64,000 bases of DNA, from contig JBFONV010000004.1 in the NCBI GenBank assembly GCA_040779335.1, forward strand, positions 434,001 to 498,000, written 5' to 3'. Shown in pieces: positions 25,298 to 34,937 of the stretch. Positions within the stretch are counted from its first letter, which is position 1, and each line of letters begins with the position of its first letter. The translations under genes were made by a program, and so were the position numbers. Origin of the DNA: JBFONV01 sp040779335. GTDB lineage: Bacteria; Pseudomonadota; Gammaproteobacteria; Enterobacterales; Alteromonadaceae. The notes under the pieces were generated by a model, which ran no database searches, had not been told where the DNA came from, and saw only the letters and a program-made list of their open reading frames with translations.

Positions 25298-26704
25298 ATG
25301 ATGGAATTTTCAAATGGGTTAATCAGCGCTGCTTACATTGTGGCAGCATTATTATTTATTTTTAGTTTGTCAGGATTAAGTAAACAGCAAACGGCGGAAA
25401 CTGGTAATTGGTACGGCATTGTCGGCATGGCAATCGCTTTGGTTGCCACTATTGCTGATGATCGTGTTTCCAATGTTTTAGTGATTTTTGTTGCTATGGC
25501 TATAGGCGCTTTTATCGGCTTACGATTAGCTAAAAAAGTAGAAATGACTCAAATGCCTGAGCTAGTGGCAATATTACACAGTTTTGTCGGTTTAGCTGCT
25601 GTGTTAGTGGGCTTAAATAGTTATTTTGAGATGGGGCATGGCACGCACCTTAGTTTTACCGATGCTCAACAAGTTGCCCTTAATATTCATTTAGTTGAAA
25701 TCTTTTTAGGCGTATTTATCGGGGCCGTAACGTTTACAGGATCGGTGGTTGCCTTTGGTAAATTGCGCGGCATTATCAATTCTTCGGCGCTGATGTTACC
25801 ACATCGTCATAAAATGAATTTATTAGCGGGAGTGGTTTCTTTTGTCTTAATGATCGTCTTTGTGCAGCAAGGGGGTTCGGATAACGCCTTATTTGTGATG
25901 ACCTTAATTGCACTCGCTTTTGGTTGGCATTTGGTTGCTTCTATTGGGGGAGCTGATATGCCAGTGGTTGTTTCTATGCTTAACTCTTATTCTGGTTGGG
26001 CGGCAGCGGCTGCAGGCTTTATGTTAAACAATGATCTGCTGATCGTCACTGGCGCATTGGTTGGTTCGTCGGGCGCAATACTTTCTTATATTATGTGTAA
26101 GGCGATGAATCGCTCGTTTATCAGTGTTATTGCCGGCGGATTCGGTACCGATGTCGTTATTGATAACGATACTGATTACGGAGACCATGTTGAAATAAAT
26201 GCTGAGGGTGTTGCCGATTTGCTACGCTCTGCTAAGTCAGTGATCATCACGCCGGGTTATGGCATGGCGGTTGCTCAAGCTCAATATCCCGTTTATGAAA
26301 TGACACAAGAACTAATGGCGAAAGGCATAGCGGTAAGATTCGCTATACATCCTGTTGCGGGGCGTTTGCCTGGTCACATGAATGTGTTACTTGCCGAAGC
26401 AAAAGTGCCTTATGATATTGTCTTAGGGATGGATGAAATCAATGAAGATTTTGCTGATACCGATGTGGTATTAGTTATTGGGGCCAACGATACGGTTAAC
26501 CCGGCCGCGGAAGAAGATCCTAACAGTCCAATTGCAGGTATGCCAGTATTAGAGGTATGGCATGCAAAGAATGTCATTGTTTTTAAACGTTCGATGAATA
26601 CCGGATATGCAGGCGTGCAAAACCCGTTGTTTTTTAAAGACAACACCCAGATGTTGTTTGGCGACGCTAAAGATTCAGTAGAGCAAATTTATAAAGCGCT
26701 TTAA
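25298..26704 (+). CDS. pntB: NAD(P) transhydrogenase subunit beta
   Basis: Partner of PntA. Residues 1-270 form the membrane domain II with about nine helices (GLISAAYIVAALLFIFSLSGLS, AIGAFIGLRLAKKVEMTQMPELVAILHSFVGLAAVLVG). The C-terminal part is the NADP(H)-binding domain III: VIITPGYGMAVAQAQYPVYEM near 310, HPVAGRLPGHMNVLLAEA, VLVIGANDTVNPAA and VFKRSMNTGYAGVQNPLF. The start may be ATG 25298 or the adjacent ATG 25301; GGAG lies upstream. A terminator follows at 26752. Confidence 0.96.
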   Translation: MMEFSNGLISAAYIVAALLFIFSLSGLSKQQTAETGNWYGIVGMAIALVATIADDRVSNVLVIFVAMAIGAFIGLRLAKKVEMTQMPELVAILHSFVGLAAVLVGLNSYFEMGHGTHLSFTDAQQVALNIHLVEIFLGVFIGAVTFTGSVVAFGKLRGIINSSALMLPHRHKMNLLAGVVSFVLMIVFVQQGGSDNALFVMTLIALAFGWHLVASIGGADMPVVVSMLNSYSGWAAAAAGFMLNNDLLIVTGALVGSSGAILSYIMCKAMNRSFISVIAGGFGTDVVIDNDTDYGDHVEINAEGVADLLRSAKSVIITPGYGMAVAQAQYPVYEMTQELMAKGIAVRFAIHPVAGRLPGHMNVLLAEAKVPYDIVLGMDEINEDFADTDVVLVIGANDTVNPAAEEDPNSPIAGMPVLEVWHAKNVIVFKRSMNTGYAGVQNPLFFKDNTQMLFGDAKDSVEQIYKAL

Positions 26705-26751
26705 TGAGTTATCCTTGATAAGCGCTTTTGCACTTAACAGGTTTACTAAGA

Positions 26752-26780
26752 AGTCAGCAATCGCTGGCTTTTTTATTTTT
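26752..26780 (+). terminator. Rho-independent terminator after pntB
   Basis: AGTCAGC (26752-26758) pairs with GCTGGCT (26763-26769) around an AATC loop, including one G-U pair, and is followed by a T-rich tail. It lies 48 bp after the pntB stop. Confidence 0.75.
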
Positions 26781-26871
26781 GCTTTTTATTTTTAGTATCA
26801 GAGACTTGATAGGGTTGTTACTATGACAGAGTAACATCATGTTGAATGGCTAAAACAACGGAAGAATAATA

Positions 26872-28284
26872 GTGATAGAAACTTGGATCGGTACCATCAA
26901 TGGTTACCTGTGGGGCAGTATTCTTATTTATTTGCTGACTGCTTGCGGAATTTGGTTTACTTGGCGGTTAAAAGCTATCCAGTTGCTGCACTTTAATCAT
27001 ATGTTTACTGTGCTAAAGCTTAGTCGCACATCATCGAAGGCAGGGATCTCTCCATTTCAGGCATTATGTACGACGCTTGCGGCACGAGTTGGCACTGGAA
27101 ATTTAATGGGGGTTGCTGTTGCTATCACTTTAGGTGGCCCTGGTGCTGTGTTTTGGATGTGGCTTATCGCATTTGTTGGCATGGCGACTGCTTTTGCTGA
27201 GAGTGCATTGGGGCAATTATATAAAGAGCGTGATCATACTGGAGCATATCGAGGCGGTCCTGCCTATTATATGAAAAAAGGCTTAAAAAGCCCGACGATG
27301 GCTTTTGTGTTCTCTTTGTGTTTATTTCTCGGTTATGGCTTTGTGTTTAGCTCAGTGCAAGCAAATTCAATTACTCAGGCATTTCATGGTTCTTATGGTA
27401 TTGAACCGCTAACGACTGGGATTATTATTGCGCTGTTAGCTGGTGTTATTATTATGGGGGGATTGAAGAAAATCGCCTTATTTGCTGAATATGCTGTACC
27501 GTTTATGGGCACGGCTTATGTGGCGGTGGCCGCAATAGTTATTGGTAATAATGTTGAGTATATTCCGATAATTGTTAGTGATATTTTTGCATCAGCATTT
27601 GGTCTTAAAGAGGCGGGAAGTGGTTTAGTGGGCGCGGCTATTGTTCAAGGTGTTAAACGTGGCTTATATTCAAATGAAGCCGGTATGGGCAGCTCACCAA
27701 ACGCAGCTGCGGCAGCAGATCCTTATCCTCCTCACCCTGTTTCTCAAGGGTATATTCAAATGTTGGCGGTGTTTTTCGATACGATTGTTATTTGCTCGTG
27801 TACGGCGTTTATTATCTTATTGGCTCAAAAATCAGGCATTCAAGGACAAGGGATCCAATTGACCCAGCAGGCCTTGGCACATCAGGTCGGGGACTGGGGG
27901 AGCGATTTTATTACCTTTGCCATATTACTCTTTGGCTTTACCTCAATTGTGGCAAATTTTGCTTATGCGGATAATAACCTTAAATATTTAAAGTTAGATA
28001 ATGTCTATGGGCATTGGTTTTTGCGTGTCGGATTTTTATTAATGTTGGTGTTTGGCTCTGTTGCGTCCTTGCCTGAGGTTATTGCGCTTGCTGACCTTGC
28101 AACGGGCTTGATGACAGTGGTTAATGTTAGCGCTTTATTTATGCTTAGTGGCGCGGTTGTTATGATAACTCGCGATTACCATCAACAATTAAAAAGTGGA
28201 AAAATCCCTCATTTTTATGTCAGCGATGAACAGCAACAAGCTATGCATCTAACGTCTGGAATTTGGCAAGATAGAAACAAATAG
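26872..28284 (+). CDS. Sodium:alanine (AGCS family) symporter
   Basis: A 470-residue inner-membrane protein with about eleven helices that imports small neutral amino acids (alanine, glycine) with sodium. The AGCS hallmarks are CTTLAARVGTGNLMGVAVAITLGGPGAVFWMWLIAFVGMATAFAES near residues 65-110 and RGLYSNEAGMGSSPNAAAAA near 263. The GTG at 26872 has GGAAG upstream and begins with the usual IETWIGTINGYLWG. Single gene between pntAB and the helicase. Confidence 0.93.
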   Translation: MIETWIGTINGYLWGSILIYLLTACGIWFTWRLKAIQLLHFNHMFTVLKLSRTSSKAGISPFQALCTTLAARVGTGNLMGVAVAITLGGPGAVFWMWLIAFVGMATAFAESALGQLYKERDHTGAYRGGPAYYMKKGLKSPTMAFVFSLCLFLGYGFVFSSVQANSITQAFHGSYGIEPLTTGIIIALLAGVIIMGGLKKIALFAEYAVPFMGTAYVAVAAIVIGNNVEYIPIIVSDIFASAFGLKEAGSGLVGAAIVQGVKRGLYSNEAGMGSSPNAAAAADPYPPHPVSQGYIQMLAVFFDTIVICSCTAFIILLAQKSGIQGQGIQLTQQALAHQVGDWGSDFITFAILLFGFTSIVANFAYADNNLKYLKLDNVYGHWFLRVGFLLMLVFGSVASLPEVIALADLATGLMTVVNVSALFMLSGAVVMITRDYHQQLKSGKIPHFYVSDEQQQAMHLTSGIWQDRNK

Positions 28285-28345
28285 AGCTAATTCGCCTTTT
28301 TGATGGTCGCAGATCATATTTATCGCTATAGCAATTTGATAAAGC

Positions 28346-28354
28346 TGCTATAAT
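28346..28354 (+). promoter_or_regulatory. Extended -10 promoter element for the helicase gene
   Basis: TGCTATAAT (28346-28354) is a consensus extended -10 box. The -35 position holds no good match, as is usual for extended -10 promoters. It would give a short leader of roughly 35 nt before the start at 28395. Confidence 0.55.
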
Positions 28355-28394
28355 GCGCCGTCTTTAATTTTGTGATTATTAGTTTGGTGATGTG

Positions 28395-29726
28395 ATGAGT
28401 GTTGATGCGATTGGTTTGTCTGCCGATTTATTAAAAGCGGTAAAAGCGTGTGGGTATAAAAACCTAACGCCCATTCAGCAACAAGCCATTCCGGCTATTC
28501 GCTCTGGCTCAGATATACTTGCCAGTGCGCAAACGGGAACGGGAAAAACGGCTGCGTTTACCTTACCTGTACTTGATTTTATTGCCAAAATAAATGCTAA
28601 ATCATCCGCAAAGTCAACAGAGCATAATAGCACCACTATTAAGGCACTTATCCTCGCTCCAACGCGAGAGTTGGCAATACAAGTTGCTGAAAATGTGCAA
28701 ACCTATAGCCAATTTTTGCCGATCCAATCAGGTGTTATATATGGCGGCGTTAATATGCCGGCACAAACTAATATGCTTAAAAAAGGCGTTGATATTTTGG
28801 TGGCAACGCCTGGACGCTTGCTCGAGCATTTAAATTTAAGAAATGTTGATTTATCACACGTTAAATATTTAGTGCTTGATGAAGCGGATCGCATGTTAGA
28901 TATGGGCTTTTTAGTCGATATTGAAAAGCTAATGTTGGCAATGCAGCAAAAGCATCAAACGTTAATGTTCTCGGCAACCTTTTCAAACAAAGTTAAGTCA
29001 TTAGCCAAACAACTACTAAAAACACCTAAAACGATAGAAGTGGCGAAACAAAACTCTACTTCTGGCAAAGTTAAGCAGTCAGTTTATTGGGTTGCAGAGC
29101 AACGCAAAAGAGAGTTACTTTCAGAGCTTATCGGTACCAATAACTGGCAGCAGGTGTTGGTTTTCGCGGGAACACGAGAAAGTGCTAATGAGCTTGCCAA
29201 AGAGTTAAAACTTGATGGTATTAAAGCCGCATTATGTCACGGTGATAAATCACAAGGCGCAAGAAATAAAGCCTTAGAGCAATTTGTTGATGGAAGCGTG
29301 CGAGTATTAGTCGCGACCGATGTAGCCGCTAGAGGATTAGACATTGCCGATTTACCCTATGTGGTTAACTTTCATCTTCCCTTTTTAGCGGAAGATTATA
29401 TACACCGTATCGGACGCACTGGGCGTGCAGGCAAGTCGGGTACCGCTATTTCATTAGTGAGCCCAAAAGATGAACGTTTTCTTGAAAATATTGAGGCGTT
29501 AATTGGCCGTAAATTTGAGCGTATTGTCGTGCCAGGCTATGAGCTTGATCGCGCTTTACCTGAGCAATACGAAAGTGAAGATGTTAAACAGGTGAAAAGA
29601 AACCGTTATCAGGCAACACAGGATAAAAATCAAAGTATTGCCCGTAAAAAAACACAAAAAGCGATTAAATCATCCGCTAAGAAAGTGAGCGGTAAAAAAT
29701 CAAATACGAGTAAAAAGCGTCGTTAA
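28395..29726 (+). CDS. DEAD-box RNA helicase, RhlE type
   Basis: An ATP-dependent RNA helicase of 443 residues. All motifs are in order: Q motif (GYKNLTPIQQQAI), I (AQTGTGKTAA), Ia (PTRELAIQV), Ib (TPGRLLEHL), II (VLDEADRMLDMGF), III (MFSATFS), V (VLVATDVAARGLDI) and VI (HRIGRTGRAGKSG). The C tail (about 395-443) is very basic, rich in Lys, Arg and Ser, for RNA binding. It belongs near RhlE and could act in ribosome assembly or cold adaptation. The ATG at 28395 is preferred over the GTG three bases earlier. Confidence 0.92.
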   Translation: MSVDAIGLSADLLKAVKACGYKNLTPIQQQAIPAIRSGSDILASAQTGTGKTAAFTLPVLDFIAKINAKSSAKSTEHNSTTIKALILAPTRELAIQVAENVQTYSQFLPIQSGVIYGGVNMPAQTNMLKKGVDILVATPGRLLEHLNLRNVDLSHVKYLVLDEADRMLDMGFLVDIEKLMLAMQQKHQTLMFSATFSNKVKSLAKQLLKTPKTIEVAKQNSTSGKVKQSVYWVAEQRKRELLSELIGTNNWQQVLVFAGTRESANELAKELKLDGIKAALCHGDKSQGARNKALEQFVDGSVRVLVATDVAARGLDIADLPYVVNFHLPFLAEDYIHRIGRTGRAGKSGTAISLVSPKDERFLENIEALIGRKFERIVVPGYELDRALPEQYESEDVKQVKRNRYQATQDKNQSIARKKTQKAIKSSAKKVSGKKSNTSKKRR

Positions 29727-29764
29727 ATTAATTCCATCATCACATTAGCGTAAGGGTGTAGTGA

Positions 29765-30421
29765 ATGGAAACTACGGAAAATTTAATTGATGTTCCTTTT
29801 GCTTATCGACATAAGTGCTGGTTTTGCGGGGAACCTTTTAACGGTCATTTTGAATTTCCACAGCAGGCGCACATTGTTTTGTCCTGCCCGCATCCCCCTG
29901 TTGCTGTGCCCAGTTGTATCGAATGTAAAACAATAGCCAAAACAGCCAACGCAGAGACAATCTGGCAAGTATCAACGATGGTAAAACGTGCCTTGATGAA
30001 CGTTTATCAAAAGGACTTGGCAATCGGCTTGAATTGGACACAAGAAGAATTAGCGAATAGCCAATTTGAAGGCGGCAATTTTGCAGGGTTTCAGCGCAGT
30101 GCTTGGTTCATGTATGAAGTTGCTAAAGCTCGTGTAAATTATCTTGGTTGGCCGCTATCTTTAAATGGCATACAACTAGAAATCACTAATGAGAAAGATA
30201 CCTTTGTCTTTGATGGTATCTTATATCCCAGTGTAGGTGATGCGATTGACCAATATGCTCAGGCTTATGATTTGAACATGATCTTCTTCAAAGAGGTTCT
30301 TGCTATTATGTCAGAGAATAACTTTGCCCAAGCGGTAAGGTTTTGCCGCATCGCTGTCGGTTTTACACCTCAAGAGCGGAAAGTAGCACTGCAAACACTA
30401 CGAAATGAATACAGTGCGTAG
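29765..30421 (+). CDS. Conserved hypothetical protein with N-terminal CxxC
   Basis: A 218-residue protein I cannot assign to a family. The N terminus has KCWFCGEPFNGHFEF, then SCPHPPVAVPSCIECKTIAK, so four to five Cys residues in the first 60 could form a zinc site, like an HNH-adjacent or zinc-ribbon finger. The middle (FQRSAWFMYEVAKARVNYLGWPLSLNGIQLEI) and the C-terminal helices (NNFAQAVRFCRIAVGFTPQERKVALQTLRNEY) look ordered. No signal peptide or membrane segment. It follows the helicase by 38 bp and could be co-transcribed. It ends one base before the convergent GGDEF gene. Confidence 0.65.
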   Translation: METTENLIDVPFAYRHKCWFCGEPFNGHFEFPQQAHIVLSCPHPPVAVPSCIECKTIAKTANAETIWQVSTMVKRALMNVYQKDLAIGLNWTQEELANSQFEGGNFAGFQRSAWFMYEVAKARVNYLGWPLSLNGIQLEITNEKDTFVFDGILYPSVGDAIDQYAQAYDLNMIFFKEVLAIMSENNFAQAVRFCRIAVGFTPQERKVALQTLRNEYSA

Positions 30422-31312
30422 TTAAACCAAACTTAATGAACGTGGCATATTCATTTTTTGGCGATAAAGATCTTGGTCGGCGCGTTCAAAGAAGCTATGT
30501 TCGTTATCGGTTCTATTCATAAAACAGGCTCCAAAACTGCTACTCACTTGGTATTTCGCCAGTAAAGCATCATTATTTACGGCTTTCTGAATACGGTGGT
30601 CAATAATATCGAGTGAATTATCACTGGCATTTTCAACAATAATTGCAAATTCGTCGCCACCAAAGCGGAACACACTATCAGAGTCACGCACGCTAGCACG
30701 TAGAGCATCGGCGAAGTGTTTTAAGACCTCGTCACCCACACTATGGCCGTATTGGTCGTTTATCGCTTTAAATTTGTTTAGATCGCATACAATCAGCCCC
30801 ATATGGGAATGTTGCCTATTGGCATTATGCATGGCACGTTTGATCTGTTCATCAAAATAACGACGATTGCCAAGTCCGGTCAGTGAATCTTCTCGAGCCA
30901 ACTGCATAGCATTGTAATATGAAATGGCGTTGCGGATGGGACACAACAGGTAAGAATGTAGCTCGTTAAGAATTTTAAAATTAGTCAAACTGATAGGCGA
31001 GTTAATGGAATAAATTAACTCACCGTAAAAAGTATTATTAATTTTAAGCTCAAACCGACGCTCACTTTTTCCTTGTCTGCTTCCACGAATGGCCTTTCTT
31101 ATGCTACCATTACGATAATAAAGACCTGAAAAGTCGACATATTTTGATGCTTCCATTGCAAAGATGTTAAGTAATTTTTCTAAATCTAGCGTAATTTGTA
31201 GTTGCTCTAATAATGCTAAGCCACGTTTGTTATTTTCAAACGTAGTAGAATCAAATACTCGAAAAGCATTGAATTCAGAAAAATGATTGTCTATAGAATT
31301 TAATGTTTGCAT
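30422..31312 (-). CDS. GGDEF-domain diguanylate cyclase
   Basis: Makes cyclic-di-GMP from two GTP. The C-terminal half is a complete GGDEF domain (about 125-290): DSLTGLGNRRYFDEQI, DLNKFKAINDQYGHSVGDEVL and FRFGGDEFAIIVENAS, with an RDSD inhibitory I-site exactly five residues before GGDEF. The first 120 residues lack membrane segments and may be a GAF-like sensor. Both the active site and product inhibition appear intact. It is convergent with the hypothetical protein and divergent from the antiporter at 31507. Confidence 0.9.
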   Translation of the reverse strand: MQTLNSIDNHFSEFNAFRVFDSTTFENNKRGLALLEQLQITLDLEKLLNIFAMEASKYVDFSGLYYRNGSIRKAIRGSRQGKSERRFELKINNTFYGELIYSINSPISLTNFKILNELHSYLLCPIRNAISYYNAMQLAREDSLTGLGNRRYFDEQIKRAMHNANRQHSHMGLIVCDLNKFKAINDQYGHSVGDEVLKHFADALRASVRDSDSVFRFGGDEFAIIVENASDNSLDIIDHRIQKAVNNDALLAKYQVSSSFGACFMNRTDNEHSFFERADQDLYRQKMNMPRSLSLV

Positions 31313-31506
31313 TAAAGCACCTTATAATTCACGTCACACGTGCTTTATCTAAAGCAATAATTGTGCCTTTTGTTATTTTTTGATTGGTTGCTATGTAAGG
31401 TATTGAAAAGTATTAAAGAATAAATTGGATAAAATATTAGTTACTTGCTGACAGCTTTTTGACGGCAAAGAATTACCGCTGAATTATTTAGTTCAAAGGA
31501 TAGATT

Positions 31507-33474
31507 GTGACCGGATATATAGAGATTCTTGCTATTTTATCAAGTGCCGTATTAATGGTATGGATATTTCGTCATCTTAAACTTCCCGCAATTCTGGCTT
31601 ACCTAGTCGCAGGGATGCTGGTTGGCGAACATGGGTTTTCGTTTGCTCATGATCAGGTCGACTATGATCATTTCGCTGAACTTGGCATCGTATTTTTATT
31701 GTTCACGCTTGGCTTAGAGTTTTCTTTGCCTAAGTTACTCGCGATGCGCCATTTGGTGATGGCGGTAGGCGGTTTGCAAGTACTAATATCGATGGCGCTA
31801 TTTACGCTTGTCGCTATGCTGTTTGGGCAAAGTTTTGCTACTTCGTTTGTTATTGGTGGAATTTTAGCCTTATCGTCGACCGCAATTGTTATTCGGCAAT
31901 TGAGTGAATCAGGGGCGATGAAGCGAAAGTCAGGGCAGCTATCGGTCGCTGTTTTGCTGTTTCAAGATGTTGCTGTTGTCCCATTACTTATTGTTATTCC
32001 TATGTTGGCGGTAAACACCGAATCTTCCATGTTGTTGGCGTTAATGCTCGCGTTGATAAAAGGAGTTTTCGTCGTTGCTGTGCTGTTACTTACGGGGAAA
32101 TGGCTGTTACCGAGATTATTTAATTTAATTGCTCAGGTGCGGACTGATGAGCTTTTCGTACTTACGACCTTATTTGTCACTTTAGTTGCAGCAGCGTTAA
32201 CCCAATGGTTTGGCTTATCTATGGCTCTAGGGGCATTTTTAGCCGGCATGATGCTGGGTGAAAGCGAGTATAAACATCAGCTCGAGGCCGATATTAGGCC
32301 GTATCGCGATATATTACTCGGCTTGTTTTTTGTCACGGTTGGCATGAAGTTAGACGTTGGCTTATTGTTTTCTTCACCGCTTATTATAGTGGGGATCATG
32401 TTAAGCTTTATGCTTGTTAAGTTGCTCGTGATAAGGTTTTTAGCCGTACAAGCCGGCGAAGCGTCAAAAGATGGTTGGGCAACGGGATTGATGTTAGCTC
32501 AAATGGGAGAATTTGGCTTTGTGCTTATTGCCTTGGCAAGCCAGTTTGAACTTTTGCCGGCAAACATTGCATCAATCTTACTAGGTTCGGGTATTTTGAG
32601 TATGGCATTAACGCCTTACATGATAAATAATGCCCGCTCTTGGGGAATTACACTGAGTCGTGAAACACCACAAGATACTGAAGATTTAAAACAATTACCT
32701 GAAACCGGAAATTTAAATGAGCATGTGATCATTTGTGGATTTGGGCGTGTAGGACAAACAGTTAGTCGTTTCCTCAAACAAGAAAAAATTGATTTTGTCG
32801 CTATTGATATAGATCCTCTGCGAGTACGAGAAGCGAGGGATGCAGGGGAAAATATCCTTTTTGGTTCGTCAAGACAAGCTGAACTGTTAAATGCGGCACA
32901 CTTACAGAAAGCTAAATTAGTTGTTATTGCCTTTGGCGAAGATAAACAATCGATGGATGTAATTCAAAAGGTTCGTTCGATGTCAGCTGATGTACCTATT
33001 CTGGTGAGAACACGTAACGATGACCAGTTGAAAAGTTTGCAAGAAGCGGGCGCAAATCAAGTTGTCCCAGAAATACTTGAAGGCAGTTTGATGTTAGTTT
33101 CCCAAGTACTGTCGTTATCCGGAGTGCCTTTTTCTCGAATTGTTAAACGCGTGCAAAAAGAACGAAAAAGTCATTACAGTCATTTGCATGGCTTTTTCCA
33201 AGGCGAACATACCGACATGGGACCAGATGCTATCGACCGGATAGAGTTTGCCCATGCTATTTTATTAACTAAGCATTCACATGCGGTGGGTAAATCAATT
33301 AAATCTTTAAACCTTGATAGTAGGCGCGTTGTTGTGGTGGCTCTGCGACGCAATGAAATCGAATCTGAAAACCCTGATGAAGAAACGGTTTTACAGGCGC
33401 AAGACACTTTAATTGTTCGAGGAAAACCGCGTCGAGTAGAGCGAGCTGAACGATTTTTACACGAAGGCTTGTAA
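31507..33474 (+). CDS. Kef-type monovalent cation:proton antiporter with RCK domains
   Basis: A 655-residue CPA2 family transporter. Residues 1-385 contain about twelve membrane helices (ILAYLVAGMLVGEHGF, ELGIVFLLFTLGLEFS, SSTAIVIRQLSE, LFQDVAVVPLLIVIP, ALGAFLAGMMLGES). Residues about 400-520 are an RCK_N domain with HVIICGFGRVGQTVSRFLKQEKIDFVAIDID; residues 565-650 are an RCK_C domain. It resembles KefB/KefC of E. coli and should exchange potassium or sodium for protons. The GTG at 31507 is the start; GGATAG lies just upstream. No KefF/KefG-type partner is adjacent. Confidence 0.9.
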   Translation: MTGYIEILAILSSAVLMVWIFRHLKLPAILAYLVAGMLVGEHGFSFAHDQVDYDHFAELGIVFLLFTLGLEFSLPKLLAMRHLVMAVGGLQVLISMALFTLVAMLFGQSFATSFVIGGILALSSTAIVIRQLSESGAMKRKSGQLSVAVLLFQDVAVVPLLIVIPMLAVNTESSMLLALMLALIKGVFVVAVLLLTGKWLLPRLFNLIAQVRTDELFVLTTLFVTLVAAALTQWFGLSMALGAFLAGMMLGESEYKHQLEADIRPYRDILLGLFFVTVGMKLDVGLLFSSPLIIVGIMLSFMLVKLLVIRFLAVQAGEASKDGWATGLMLAQMGEFGFVLIALASQFELLPANIASILLGSGILSMALTPYMINNARSWGITLSRETPQDTEDLKQLPETGNLNEHVIICGFGRVGQTVSRFLKQEKIDFVAIDIDPLRVREARDAGENILFGSSRQAELLNAAHLQKAKLVVIAFGEDKQSMDVIQKVRSMSADVPILVRTRNDDQLKSLQEAGANQVVPEILEGSLMLVSQVLSLSGVPFSRIVKRVQKERKSHYSHLHGFFQGEHTDMGPDAIDRIEFAHAILLTKHSHAVGKSIKSLNLDSRRVVVVALRRNEIESENPDEETVLQAQDTLIVRGKPRRVERAERFLHEGL

Positions 33475-33496
33475 AGAGTCGAATAACTATTCGCGT

Positions 33497-34648
33497 TTAA
33501 AGTGAGAGGAATTGACGAATTTGGCTTTCTTTCTCCAGTGCGTCTTCGAAACCCAGTTTGATCAGTTTCTTGCAATACTCTTTTTCAAAAAGTAAGTAAC
33601 TGATAATACTCGACTCTGAATCACTAGTAATACCAATACTTCTCAACAATAAACGAATCGAGATAGGAATGTCACTAAAGTGTTCAAGTGCGATGGTATT
33701 AAAGTTGTGGCTAGGGTTAAGTAACAAACTATCGATATTTTTTAATCCATCTATAGCGTTATGCTTTTCCTCTGGGATCATCGACAACGTATTGTTAACG
33801 CGTTGCATGCGCTCAATATCACTTTGTAAGGTATCAGAGAAAATGGTATCTAATAGGTGACCCGCAATGGTTGCTGTGGTTGGCGGGTGAGGATTATTTT
33901 CCAGTGGATGTAAAACTTCTTTAGGCTGTTCAACACCAATAATAAATAACCGTTCTGCCCCTAAATGAATTGCTGGGCTCAGTGGTGAAATCTGGTGAAC
34001 TGAGCCATCACCAAAGTGTTCATTCCTAATTTTTATTGAAGGAAATAATAGCGGGATAGCCGCAGAAGCCATTAAATGTTCACTGTTTATCTGGCTGGGC
34101 TCACCATGCCGTTTTGCCCTAAACCATGGTGCGATACTTTGTTCTGATTGGAAAAAACTGATCGAATCACCACTGCTGTAACTTGACGCAGTAACTGCAA
34201 CGGCAGAGAGGTAACCATTAATAATATTCGCGTCAATGCGCTTAAAGTCGATAACATTATTAAGCAATGCCCTTAACGGGGCGTTGTTTAGTAAGCTTCT
34301 TGCTGTTTTGTTGGCATAGTCTGCTTGAAAGCTGCCCAAAACGCCTTTAGCTAAATGGTTGAACACTCGAATAGTATCACTATGATAAATGCTCTCGATT
34401 TTTAGTGTTTTCCACATCCATTCTAGTTTTTTCACCCCAAGATGAAAGCATGATGCGTAACACGCCAATGCCGTAGCATTTATAGCTCCAGCTGACGTAC
34501 CGCTTAATATAGGGAAGGGGATACCATGATTTCGAGGTACAAATTTTGTTATAGCTTTTAAGGCACCTACTTGATACGCTGCTCTAGCACCCCCTCCGGT
34601 GAGTACTAATGCCTGCTTATTACCTTTGTAAGTTCTTTGTGTTGCCAT
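33497..34648 (-). CDS. Patatin-like phospholipase
   Basis: A 383-residue lipid acyl hydrolase. The oxyanion loop LTGGGARAAYQVGAL lies at residues 15-30, the nucleophile elbow LSGTSAGAINATAL near residue 48, and the catalytic Asp in HFGDGSVHQISP near 212 (DGS in place of the usual DGG/A). No signal peptide. Bacterial patatins of this type remodel membrane lipids or act as effectors; which applies cannot be told. It is convergent with the antiporter, with 22 bp between. Confidence 0.9.
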   Translation of the reverse strand: MATQRTYKGNKQALVLTGGGARAAYQVGALKAITKFVPRNHGIPFPILSGTSAGAINATALACYASCFHLGVKKLEWMWKTLKIESIYHSDTIRVFNHLAKGVLGSFQADYANKTARSLLNNAPLRALLNNVIDFKRIDANIINGYLSAVAVTASSYSSGDSISFFQSEQSIAPWFRAKRHGEPSQINSEHLMASAAIPLLFPSIKIRNEHFGDGSVHQISPLSPAIHLGAERLFIIGVEQPKEVLHPLENNPHPPTTATIAGHLLDTIFSDTLQSDIERMQRVNNTLSMIPEEKHNAIDGLKNIDSLLLNPSHNFNTIALEHFSDIPISIRLLLRSIGITSDSESSIISYLLFEKEYCKKLIKLGFEDALEKESQIRQFLSL

Positions 34649-34837
34649 TATTTCTTATTCTTGAACTAAGTAGTTAAAGTGTAATAAGTTTTTAAAACAA
34701 GCGCCAGCGCTATAGTGACATCTATTGATACAAGCCAAAAGTTTACGAGTATTTAATTTATCTGGCTTTACTTATCAGTCTAATTGCCTATGAGAACATG
34801 TGCTATAAAAATGGGGGACAATTAGTGGTAGAAATAA

Positions 34838-34863
34838 AAAAGACCAGCCGAAGCTAGTCTTTT
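34838..34863 (-). terminator. UUCG-loop terminator for the DUF3718 gene
   Basis: Read on the minus strand, AAAAGACTAGC and GCTGGTCTTTT form an 11-bp stem closed by a TTCG tetraloop and followed by a T-rich tail (TTTTTTATTTC). It lies about 75 bp after the DUF3718 stop. Confidence 0.85.
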
Positions 34864-34937
34864 CAAATGACATAGAATTATAAACTAGTAAAACAATTAA
34901 CTTGTAAAAACAACTAACGCCTACTCGAAAATAATTT

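Noticed and set aside
33180..33575. A 131-codon minus-strand ORF over the antiporter end and patatin end
   Set aside because: It overlaps two well-supported genes and reads as a shadow rich in Ser, Thr and Arg.
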